In this document: positions 6,015 to 12,765 of the stretch, piece by piece
Numbering within the stretch: the stretch's first letter is position 1
Layout: each line of letters begins with the position of its first letter
DNA from: Candidatus Acidiferrales bacterium
Lineage (GTDB): Bacteria > Acidobacteriota > Terriglobia > Acidoferrales > UBA7541
Direction: 5' to 3'
Assembly (NCBI GenBank): GCA_030043155.1
Contig: JASHYE010000073.1
Coordinates: forward strand, 1 to 12,765
Length of the DNA stretch: 12,765 bases
Program-made: the position numbers and the translations under genes
Notes under the pieces: model-generated
The model's database searches: none
What the model was told of the DNA's origin: nothing
The model's input: only the letters and a program-made list of their open reading frames with translations

Positions 6015-8045
6015 ATGACAGGTAAGCAGGTTCGAATTGCTATCGTTGGGTGCCTTATGGTGTCGCTGGCGATTGGAATGCCGACAATGGCTCAGGCACC
6101 CACGCCGCAGCAGAATTCCACTCAAAAATCGGCTGCGACAGCGAACGGAGCCGTGCCATACACCAGCATTCTTTTCTCGCATGACTACAGCAAGGGCAAC
6201 CGCTCGTTGCCGAACATCTTCGCGCCATACATGAGCGATTTTGTGCCCCAACCGAATCTGACGAACGGCCCGACGATTTACGGTCTGGTTCGTGATGGCA
6301 AACTCCAACTGAGCTTGCAAGACGCAATCGCGCTGGCGCTGGAGAACAACCTCAATATCGGGGTCGCGGAGTACACTCCGTGGCTGGATGAAGCGAACCT
6401 TTTGAACGCCAAAGGCGGCGGCACGCCGCTTGGCCAAGTCGCTATCGGCTCGGGCGGCGGCACCTTTGACCCAGCGATCGCCTTCACGGGCAGTGTTAAC
6501 GACCAATCACAGACAGTGACCAACCCTTTAACCAGTGGCGTGGGCACATCGGGAGTTCTCACGCAAGCCAGCCACACTTCGCAATTCAATCTGAGCTACT
6601 CACAGGAACTCCACAGCGGCACGACTTTACAAGTCGTACTTGATAACACGAGGGCCTCGTCTTCTCCGTCGGAGAACACTTTCAATCCATACATCAGTTC
6701 ATACCTCGGCGTTGCAATCACGCAGCCGTTGCTTAACGGCTGGGGATTTCTGCCGCACACGCGCTTTATCCTCGAAGCGAAGAACACGGACAAAATCGGC
6801 GAACTGCAGTTCGAAGAACAGGTAATTTCATCGGTCACTCAGGTAGAAACGCAGTATTGGATCTTAGTGGAGGATCAGCAGGCTGTAGAGGTAGCCAAGC
6901 AGTCATTGGCGGCATATCAAAAACTCTACGATGAAGACCAAAAGCTGCTGCACATCGGTGAAATATCTCCTAGCGATGAAGTGTATTCAGAATCGTACAT
7001 CGCTGAAGGGAACCAGAATTTGCTTGGCGCGCAAGCCACAGAGGTCCAGCAGGAAGCCACCGTGTTGAGTCTTATCACAAAGGACCCGGCAGATCCCAGG
7101 ATAAAAGGAGCTGAGGTAGTGGCGACAACTCTGCCCGAAGATGCACCGCAGGTGCCCAATATTTCCTCTGATGACGCCGTTAAGGAAGCAGTGGCGAACC
7201 GGCCCGAAGTGAAAGTGTGGCAACTTACGCTGCAAAACGATAGGTATGACGTGAGGGCAACAAAGAATGCGCTGCTGCCTACGCTCAATCTTACCGGGGA
7301 ATATGTCAGCTCTGGCTTGAGTGGCAATCTTCCCGGGACGTTTATTTCCAACGGAACATTCTCGCCAGATCTGTCCGAACCGATCATCGATCAGAACGGG
7401 AATGCGGTGACTTCAAATGGTGTCCCCATCTTTCTGGGAGTTGCGAACGGAGCCATCGGCCCCTCAGCCGCTGGAGGGGTTGGCGGGGCTTATTCTCAGA
7501 TTTTTCACAATGACTCGCCCGAGTATTTTGGCCAATTGAGCCTGAGCCTGCCATTGCGCAACCGCTCCGCTCAGGCCGTAAACGCAGAAACGAAGCTGAA
7601 AGAACGCGAGGATCAAGTAAATAATCAGCTCACGAACAGCACAATCATCACTGCTGTCAACCAGGCACTCAGCGCAGTCAATCTGTATGCCGCGGAGGTC
7701 CAAGCGGCGGTAAAAGCTACGGCGCTTTACCAGCGAGCCTACGATTATGAAGTGACGGCCTTCAATCTAGGAAATCTCGGCACACAGGGTACATTCTTGA
7801 TTGCGAATTACGCGTCGGAGCTCAATGGGGCAAAGCTGAGCGAACTAACCGCCAAAGCCAGCTACGAAATCGCTCTGGCTAATTTCAACATGGCGCTCGG
7901 CCGGACTTTGACGGCAAACAGCATCACGATCGCCGGCAACCGTAAGCCATCGTTCGATTTTGATGGGAACGCGCCGCTGATTCCCGGAACGCTTGATGGC
8001 CATTTGGCCGGCGATGACGTGTCTAGCGCAGGCCAGCATCGTTAA
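6015..8045 (+). CDS. TolC-family outer membrane channel protein
   Basis: This 676-residue protein is a predicted outer-membrane component of an efflux or secretion system. The signal peptide ends near residue 28 (AQA before PTP). The first outer-membrane efflux repeat starts around 97 (LQLSLQDAIALALENNLNIG). The second starts around 382 (ISSDDAVKEAVANRPEVKVWQ), with the usual helix leading into the strand (ATKNALLPTLNLTGEY). The Ala/Gln/Glu-rich helices around 265-350 and 515-630 fit the alpha-barrel hairpins. It is longer than E. coli TolC because of an N-terminal extension (29-95), a Gly-rich insert (133-150) and a long loop near 435-500, features common in acidobacterial members. No membrane-fusion or RND pump gene lies next to it, so its partners must be elsewhere. 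AAGGAAAG at 6002-6009 is a good ribosome binding site. A weak sigma-54-like site lies upstream. Confidence 0.88.
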   Translation: MTGKQVRIAIVGCLMVSLAIGMPTMAQAPTPQQNSTQKSAATANGAVPYTSILFSHDYSKGNRSLPNIFAPYMSDFVPQPNLTNGPTIYGLVRDGKLQLSLQDAIALALENNLNIGVAEYTPWLDEANLLNAKGGGTPLGQVAIGSGGGTFDPAIAFTGSVNDQSQTVTNPLTSGVGTSGVLTQASHTSQFNLSYSQELHSGTTLQVVLDNTRASSSPSENTFNPYISSYLGVAITQPLLNGWGFLPHTRFILEAKNTDKIGELQFEEQVISSVTQVETQYWILVEDQQAVEVAKQSLAAYQKLYDEDQKLLHIGEISPSDEVYSESYIAEGNQNLLGAQATEVQQEATVLSLITKDPADPRIKGAEVVATTLPEDAPQVPNISSDDAVKEAVANRPEVKVWQLTLQNDRYDVRATKNALLPTLNLTGEYVSSGLSGNLPGTFISNGTFSPDLSEPIIDQNGNAVTSNGVPIFLGVANGAIGPSAAGGVGGAYSQIFHNDSPEYFGQLSLSLPLRNRSAQAVNAETKLKEREDQVNNQLTNSTIITAVNQALSAVNLYAAEVQAAVKATALYQRAYDYEVTAFNLGNLGTQGTFLIANYASELNGAKLSELTAKASYEIALANFNMALGRTLTANSITIAGNRKPSFDFDGNAPLIPGTLDGHLAGDDVSSAGQHR

Positions 8046-8079
8046 CCGTCCATTCGAGCCTCAGGGTCTCACGGTTCCT

Positions 8080-8099
8080 CATACGGTAGAAGCTGTATG
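8080..8099. promoter_or_regulatory. CATAC/GTATG inverted repeat upstream of the receiver-kinase gene, possible operator
   Basis: CATAC, a ten-base spacer, then GTATG, followed by G: the same half-sites as the dyad at 3355-3376 but with a longer spacer (10 instead of 6 bases between the CATAC and GTATG cores). It lies about 113 bases before the ATG at 8212. A CATAAT -10-like box at 8117-8122 would place the right arm over the -35 position, so a bound protein could affect transcription. With only five pairs per arm it may be coincidental. Confidence 0.3.
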
Positions 8100-8196
8100 G
8101 AAAAATAAGGCCAATTCATAATAGAACTTAGTGCTTGGACCTGGTTGCCAGCCCTTTGCCTTCGGGGGCTCTGTCTCAGTCCAGCTTTGCCCATTT

Positions 8197-8204
8197 GAAG
8201 GAAG
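8197..8204 (+). promoter_or_regulatory. Ribosome binding site that decides the start at 8212
   Basis: GAAGGAAG stands seven bases before ATG 8212. The same frame is open from a GTG at 8131, but that start would add 27 residues (MLGPGCQPFAFGG...) that resemble no receiver-domain N-terminus and lacks a comparable Shine-Dalgarno. Translation from 8212 gives MSELRILVVDDHEDF, the normal beginning of a receiver domain. Confidence 0.75.
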
Positions 8205-8211
8205 ATCAGGA

Positions 8212-10518
8212 ATGAGTGAATTGCGCATTCTCGTAGTGGACGACCATGAAGATTTCCGGCGCTGTATTCGGTCTTTGGTATCGGAACAGAGCGACTGGTT
8301 CATCTGCGGGGAGGCTCGCGACGGGATCGAAGCTGTAGAAAAGGCAAGGGATCTTCGGCCGGATCTGGTTCTGATGGATGTTTCGATGCCACGAATGAAC
8401 GGTTTGGAGGCGACAAAGATCATCCGGCGGGAAACGCCAGAGTCCGACGTGATCATCATCAGTCAGAGCGATCCCAACATTGTGTCGAAGCAAGCAAAAG
8501 AAGTGGATGCACGGGGCTACATGGCGAAAATGAGCATCGGGAAAGATCTCATCCCCATGATCGGGAAAATCATGGCTGGACAAAGAAAGGAGAGACAGAA
8601 GTTAAGCTCACGGGGCTGCATGACTGAGCTGCATGCACGAGTAAAGGAGCGGTTCGGTGTACTACCCAATTTTTTCCAGCTCGCCCCGGAAACTCCGGAG
8701 ATCACGGCGAATCTCTGGGGATTTACTCAAGCGGCATACCTCGATAATCCCTTGCCGTCGCTCTTCAAAGAGCGGCTTTTCGTCTACCTGTCGCGCTTTT
8801 TCGAGGTGCGCTACTGCATTGCGCGACACCTGGGGTTTTTGATCGGTTTGGGCAGACCTTCAGGAGACGCGCGCTGCCGACCGCAAATGGCTGATGAAGT
8901 TGTGTCACTTCTACGAAGGCCGTTGGCGCGGGGGGAACAACTGGCGCAATTGCTTTCAAGTTACAGCGAAGGCGGTGCGAGCCTCGAAGAAATGCCAGCC
9001 GCAGATTCGGAAGCGGAGCAAGCGATTTTCGCATTTGCGAGCCATGTCTTTTTGCAGACGCAGGAGGCTCCCGCGTGCCTGAGCGCACTCGCCGTTCTAT
9101 TCGGTGCCGTGCGTCTACAGTACCTGATGCTCTTCATCGCGTTTATCCGAACCGCGCATTACTGGAGCAAGGTTCATCCTAAGCTAGCGTTTGAGGATGA
9201 CGTGAAGGAGCTATTGCGTACTCATGAAGCGCTCGCACAATGCGTTCAGAGTGACCCCGAAGCGCAGGCATTTGAAGCAGGCCAAAGACTAATCAATGAG
9301 CTGCCTTTGCTGCGGAATGAGGCAGTGCGAGCCAGCAATCTCTTGGCGGCAATTGTGGATTCATCAGATGACGCGATCATCAGCAAAGACCTGAATGGTT
9401 TTATCACCAGCTGGAACAAAGGCGCAGAGCGGCTCTTCGGATATCAGGCGAAAGAAGCGATGGGCAAGAATATCACGCTGATCATTCCACCGGATCGACT
9501 GCAAGAAGAACCAGACATTCTCAGGCGAATCGGCCGAGGCGAGCGCGTGGACCATTTCGAAACAGTGCGCATGAGGAAGGATGGCAAAAGGCTGGACATC
9601 TCGCTGACGATTTCACCGATAAAGGATGCAGATGGGCAGGTTGTCGGCGCGTCCAAAGTGGCGCGGGATATTACCCAGCGGAAGCAGGCGGAGGGCCTAT
9701 TGCGCCAAAATGAAGAGCGGCTGCGGCAGCTCGCTGATGGACTGGAAAGCCAAGTACGGGAGCGCACCAAAGAATTGCAGGAGCGAAACGCGGAAGTTCT
9801 GGCGCAGGCGAATGAGCTTCAGGAGCTGTCGAACCGGCTCATGCAATCTCAGGACAGCGAACGACGGCAAATTGCGCGAGAGTTGCATGATAGTGCGGGT
9901 CAGATTGTGGCGGTGCTCGGTTTGAACCTAACGAATATCGCGCAGCGCGGAGGACATGACTCCTCAGTGGATAAACTCGTGCAAGACAGCATCGAGCAGG
10001 TACAGCAGCTCAGCAAAGAGATACGAACAGTATCTTACCTGCTCCATCCGCCGCTCTTGGATGAAGGCGGGCTGTCAGTGGCAATTCGCTGGTACATCGA
10101 AGGCCTGGCTCAGCGAAGCGGCCTGCAGATCGAATTGAACATTCCGGAGGATTTTGGCAGGCTCCCGCATGAGATGGAACTGGCGGTATTCCGGATTGTG
10201 CAGGAATGCTTGACGAATATTCACCGACATTCGGGCAGCAAGACGGCAAAAATTCGAATCGCGCACGGTGCTGAAGGCGTTTCCGTTGAGGTTCGGGACG
10301 AAGGCGCGGGGATACCGTTGGAAAGACTCGCCAATCTCAGGGAGCAGCGTTCAGGTGTGGGGATCGCGGGAATGCGGGAGCGCGTACGGCATTTCAAAGG
10401 TTCGATCAATATCGAATCGAATGGCAAAGGTACAAGAATTTCTGTCAGGTTGCCTGCCGAAATGGCGGCCTCGCCGGAAGGGCAGGAGAACGGTCGTCAC
10501 AGTCAGGTAGCCGGCTAA
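8212..10518 (+). CDS. Receiver - AhpD-like - PAS - histidine kinase (NarL/DegS-type HisKA_3) fusion protein
   Basis: This 768-residue protein appears soluble. Residues 1-120 are a receiver domain (D10/D11, phospho-acceptor D56 in LMDVSMP, S84, K106). Residues about 137-340 are helical and resemble the AhpD/carboxymuconolactone decarboxylase fold (RFGVLPNFFQLAPETPEI, FKERLFVYLSRFFEVRYCIARHLGF), with C202 and H206 matching the second Cys and the His of CxxCxxxH; the first Cys is Val199. A PAS domain (about 376-490, DSSDDAIISKDLNGFITSWN) and a coiled coil follow. Next come a HisKA_3 domain (ARELHDSAGQ, H559) and an HATPase domain (N669, DEGAGIP from D696, GVGIAGM from about 715). HisKA_3 kinases normally phosphorylate NarL-type regulators, but none is encoded nearby. 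The N-terminal receiver could receive phosphate from another kinase or tune this one. The gene is probably monocistronic: it is 166 bases from the TolC-family gene and convergent with the next gene. Confidence 0.9.
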   Translation: MSELRILVVDDHEDFRRCIRSLVSEQSDWFICGEARDGIEAVEKARDLRPDLVLMDVSMPRMNGLEATKIIRRETPESDVIIISQSDPNIVSKQAKEVDARGYMAKMSIGKDLIPMIGKIMAGQRKERQKLSSRGCMTELHARVKERFGVLPNFFQLAPETPEITANLWGFTQAAYLDNPLPSLFKERLFVYLSRFFEVRYCIARHLGFLIGLGRPSGDARCRPQMADEVVSLLRRPLARGEQLAQLLSSYSEGGASLEEMPAADSEAEQAIFAFASHVFLQTQEAPACLSALAVLFGAVRLQYLMLFIAFIRTAHYWSKVHPKLAFEDDVKELLRTHEALAQCVQSDPEAQAFEAGQRLINELPLLRNEAVRASNLLAAIVDSSDDAIISKDLNGFITSWNKGAERLFGYQAKEAMGKNITLIIPPDRLQEEPDILRRIGRGERVDHFETVRMRKDGKRLDISLTISPIKDADGQVVGASKVARDITQRKQAEGLLRQNEERLRQLADGLESQVRERTKELQERNAEVLAQANELQELSNRLMQSQDSERRQIARELHDSAGQIVAVLGLNLTNIAQRGGHDSSVDKLVQDSIEQVQQLSKEIRTVSYLLHPPLLDEGGLSVAIRWYIEGLAQRSGLQIELNIPEDFGRLPHEMELAVFRIVQECLTNIHRHSGSKTAKIRIAHGAEGVSVEVRDEGAGIPLERLANLREQRSGVGIAGMRERVRHFKGSINIESNGKGTRISVRLPAEMAASPEGQENGRHSQVAG

Positions 10519-10560
10519 CCACTTGGTGCTGAGTTTTGCAAGGAGCAGCCCCAGTCTCTG
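10519..10560. other. Short gap between convergent genes
   Basis: The plus-strand kinase gene and the minus-strand deacetylase gene end 42 bases apart, tail to tail. No strong hairpin with a T-run was found on either strand, so the transcripts may overlap at their 3' ends. Confidence 0.5.
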
Positions 10561-12468
10561 TCATTCGGAATATTCGATTTTGAGATGCAGTGTTGCACCG
10601 GACGTGAGGGCGGGCAGCACGATGCGATGGTGGTCTGGAAGTAACGTCACGTCATTGTGGCTGGAACTGCGTTCTTCGTCGGCCACCGAAGAAATCGCAC
10701 GCTGGAATTCAAACGTTATCCCGGAGACCGGCATCTCTGAGCGAATCGAGAAGATAATTGCGCGCGTGGCGGACGGCGCAACACTCCACGTAAGCGCGTT
10801 TCGCGCGCGCCAAAACTCCGCATAACTCAAGAGGTCGGTTGTGGTAACGCTGGGTGGCAATCCTTCCAAGATTTGCTGCTCGGCGCGAAGTTTAGCTCCT
10901 GCCTCATTCGTATGGACCAAGAGAACGTTGATGGCCTCATTCTCCGCATTCGCACGGATGACGTCCAACGCCTGCGGCACTCGCTGAGGCAAAGGCAAAG
11001 CTGGAGGAGGCTCGGTGTCTTCAATAGTGACCGGAAACTCATAGATGGGACTGTCTTCTTCAAAGTCCAGGCCGAGGGGCAAGCGGTACGGAAAATTCGA
11101 AAGGACATCAGCGGCGGTGAAGGAAGAATCGAAGTCATAACCGCAGCGCTCGAGCGCTTCCGGCAAGGCGTCTGGAATGCGGAGACCGGGAGACCGGAAG
11201 AGAATGGTGTGATGGCCGGGCAACTGGCCATCAATCAATTGTTTGCTGACGCGGACTTCACCGAAAACATCCGCGTTGACGGCAGTTTCTCTTCCTGTGT
11301 TGGCAGGACGATATGTCGTGAAGGTTTCATCACCATTCCCGAGGGAGAAATGATTGAATCCGAAAGAATGAATCACCGAATGGGCGCCGATGGAAAAGCC
11401 CATGCTGTATACCTGTCTTAGATAGTCGAGATTCTTGCCGTAGAAGAAGGCGCGGCTGCTGTAGTCGGTAACGTAGTTCGTCTGGATCATGAAACTGCTG
11501 CGCGCGTGATGCTCGGTTTCCATGCGGGCATATTCCAGCATGGGAGCGAAGGAATGTTCCCAATCGACGTCGTGAGAGAGCAAAAGTACAGATCTTTGTC
11601 CATTAGGAATCGTACTGAGCCGGACGGCACCCGGTTCACGCGACTCGTACCATGCGCGCAGGAAAAGGAGCCAGACGTCGGCACCGGGCTCGAATGCGTT
11701 GGCGTAATGGCGTTGCGCCTCATAGTCGCGATCGAGCTGGCTTCTTAGCACGCCGTCCTGGAGACTTATGCCGGAAAGATACGCAACGCCGCGGCCGGTG
11801 CGCTTGCATAAGACGGCGGCTGAACCATCATCGAAGCGCGCGAGAACCTGAGATGAACCGTCCGGCGTGTAGGAATTGGTCCAATAGATATCGCCAAAGC
11901 GGGGATCACCCAGCCGCGTTTGCAGCTCCTCGGGCCGATTGATGTAGCGAAGCGCAGGATCACTATCGGTGACAAAGTTCAGGAAATAACGGCGGCGCGA
12001 CGCAGTGTGTGCGCTGAAGCCAAAAAGGTCGCGAAGTCCGCCAGCAAAGACATTCACGGCAAAGATGCTCTTGCCGCTTGAGACAAATTCGGTGAGCGCG
12101 CCAATTTGCGCAGGAGTGAAAGTGGAACCATCTACGGCCGGATAGATGATGAGCAAAGGATGGGTGAGTGCGCGGCTAAGGTCTGTCGTCACGAAGAATG
12201 GAATGCCCATTTCACGAAGAGCGTGAATCAAGCCAAGAATGTGTTGCTGCGGCTGTGTTAAGTAAACAGCCACCTGCATCGGAAAAGCTTCCGGGAACGC
12301 GTGGACTGGATCCGTGTCGGAGTGCACAAGCGGTTCAACCGGAACATCGGCAGCGACAAGCCCGGTGGTATGGAAGCGACTGCAGGCGGCAATTAGAGAG
12401 ACAAGCACCGCTGTGACGCAGACGATCGTTAAGCGAAGGTAAAATCTCAGGTGAAACCTGCGAGGCAT
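10561..12468 (-). CDS. Predicted lipoprotein with GATase-like domain and NodB-type polysaccharide deacetylase domain
   Basis: This 635-residue protein starts at ATG 12468. A basic, hydrophobic N-terminus ends in the lipobox LIAAC (C29), so it is probably a lipoprotein. Residues about 64-240 resemble a class I glutamine-amidotransferase-like Rossmann domain (VAVYLTQPQQHILGLIHALREMGI, GRGVAYLSGISLQDG) without an obvious catalytic Cys. Residues about 290-520 are a NodB-type deacetylase. Motif 1 is LLSHDVDW (D300, D302), motif 2 is GAHSVIH (H363, H367) as the metal-binding HxxxH, motif 3 is RSPGLR (R425, P427), and H519 in LLVHT is the likely catalytic His. Residues from about 560 look like a C-terminal beta domain. 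It probably removes acetyl groups from an exopolysaccharide in the envelope. The combination of domains recalls the non-hydrolase half of PelA, but this is inference. Its upstream minus-strand neighbour is a membrane protein, cut by the window. Confidence 0.85.
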   Translation of the reverse strand: MPRRFHLRFYLRLTIVCVTAVLVSLIAACSRFHTTGLVAADVPVEPLVHSDTDPVHAFPEAFPMQVAVYLTQPQQHILGLIHALREMGIPFFVTTDLSRALTHPLLIIYPAVDGSTFTPAQIGALTEFVSSGKSIFAVNVFAGGLRDLFGFSAHTASRRRYFLNFVTDSDPALRYINRPEELQTRLGDPRFGDIYWTNSYTPDGSSQVLARFDDGSAAVLCKRTGRGVAYLSGISLQDGVLRSQLDRDYEAQRHYANAFEPGADVWLLFLRAWYESREPGAVRLSTIPNGQRSVLLLSHDVDWEHSFAPMLEYARMETEHHARSSFMIQTNYVTDYSSRAFFYGKNLDYLRQVYSMGFSIGAHSVIHSFGFNHFSLGNGDETFTTYRPANTGRETAVNADVFGEVRVSKQLIDGQLPGHHTILFRSPGLRIPDALPEALERCGYDFDSSFTAADVLSNFPYRLPLGLDFEEDSPIYEFPVTIEDTEPPPALPLPQRVPQALDVIRANAENEAINVLLVHTNEAGAKLRAEQQILEGLPPSVTTTDLLSYAEFWRARNALTWSVAPSATRAIIFSIRSEMPVSGITFEFQRAISSVADEERSSSHNDVTLLPDHHRIVLPALTSGATLHLKIEYSE

Positions 12469-12475
12469 GGGCAAG

Positions 12476-12482
12476 CTCCCTT
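12476..12482 (-). promoter_or_regulatory. Ribosome binding site that decides the deacetylase start
   Basis: On the minus strand AAGGGAG stands seven bases before ATG 12468. A TTG two codons upstream (12474) is in frame but only one base from this Shine-Dalgarno, too close to be used. The rest of 12469-12641 holds no gene and no promoter that can be named with confidence. Confidence 0.7.
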
Positions 12483-12641
12483 CGATGCCGAATCGGCAAA
12501 GGCCGCTCGGTTTAGCGGACAGAGGAAGGGATGCCGCCGGACTACACGCTGATTTCGCTGCTAACGCTCCTCAATTTAGCATGGTTGTGACCCGCCGATG
12601 CAAAAGAGGAAGTGACTTCTTCATAGAAAGCAACAGTGCAA

Positions 12642-12764
12642 CTAAATACGAGAACGGATGCGATTCAAGATCGGATCGAGCTCGCGAACGCGCAGAAGCT
12701 TCAGGAGACCGACAATCACGAGGATTCCAGCGAGAGTTGCAATGATGAAAATCTCAAACGAGCC
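12642..12764 (-). CDS. C-terminal end of an unidentified membrane protein, partial
   Basis: On the minus strand an open frame enters from the window edge and stops at TAG (12644-12642), leaving 40 residues. They comprise a strongly hydrophobic helix (FEIFIIATLAGILVIVGLL) followed by a basic/acidic tail with LLRVRELDPILNRIR and a final Ile. This helix-plus-charged-tail ending is seen in many polytopic proteins, including polysaccharide flippases, but is too short for identification. It lies 173 bases upstream of the deacetylase gene on the same strand, so the two may belong to one polysaccharide locus (inference). Confidence 0.55.
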   Translation of the reverse strand, partial: GSFEIFIIATLAGILVIVGLLKLLRVRELDPILNRIRSRI

Positions 12765-12765
12765 G

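Noticed and set aside
8131..8160. Sigma-54-like TTGGACCTGGTTGCC before the receiver-kinase gene
   Set aside because: GG and GC are only 10 bases apart instead of 12, so it is not a valid -24/-12 element.
8131..8211. Upstream GTG start for the receiver-kinase protein
   Set aside because: The extra 27 residues match nothing in receiver domains and the ribosome binding site fits ATG 8212.
12472..12474. TTG start for the deacetylase
   Set aside because: Only one base separates it from AAGGGAG; ATG 12468 has normal seven-base spacing.
1..12765. Mobile elements, CRISPR arrays, tRNA or rRNA genes
   Set aside because: No regularly spaced repeat array, transposase or integrase motif, terminal inverted repeats, tRNA cloverleaf or rRNA stretch was recognised on either strand.

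Overview
The window looks like a chromosomal piece of an Acidobacteriota (Terriglobia-like) bacterium. This is inferred from gene content: an ADOP/MacB-type ABC permease, a FecR protein with a Trp-rich DUF6600-like region, a long TolC-family protein, and a response-regulator/AhpD-like/PAS/histidine-kinase fusion. These combinations are familiar from soil acidobacterial genomes. No rRNA or tRNA gene is present to prove the assignment. No insertion sequence, integrase, CRISPR array or phage gene was seen.

Layout. (i) 1-369: the 3' end of an FtsX-type ABC transporter permease, cut by the window edge. (ii) 597-3315: a two-gene operon of a membrane-bound NtrB-like histidine kinase and an NtrC-like sigma-54 activator, 25 bases apart. 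(iii) 3316-3599: a regulatory intergenic region with a perfect 8+8 inverted repeat, an AT-rich tract and a very good sigma-54 (-24/-12) promoter. It leads into (iv) 3600-5726, a secreted FecR-domain protein with a Trp/Tyr/Gly-rich centre and a Gly/Ser/Arg-rich tail. (v) 5727-6014: a second intergenic region with an 8-bp hairpin and a weaker sigma-54-like site. (vi) 6015-8045: a TolC-family outer-membrane channel. (vii) 8212-10518: a soluble sensor kinase with an N-terminal receiver and an AhpD-like domain that keeps only one cysteine of the usual CxxC. (viii) On the minus strand, converging on it, 10561-12468: a predicted lipoprotein with a GATase-like N-terminal domain and a NodB-type polysaccharide deacetylase domain. 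(ix) 12642-12764, minus strand: the C-terminal tail of a membrane protein that runs out of the window.

How the parts may work together. The main inference is a self-contained sigma-54 circuit. The kinase/activator pair lies directly upstream of a -24/-12 promoter, and a palindrome about 190 bp upstream of the predicted transcription start is placed like an enhancer (UAS) for the activator. The first target would be the FecR/DUF6600 envelope protein, and the TolC channel is a possible second target. Both products are exported, so the circuit would respond to an envelope signal and change the cell surface or efflux. The minus-strand deacetylase and its truncated neighbour look like the edge of a separate exopolysaccharide locus. 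Family assignments come from motifs read by eye; no database search was run.
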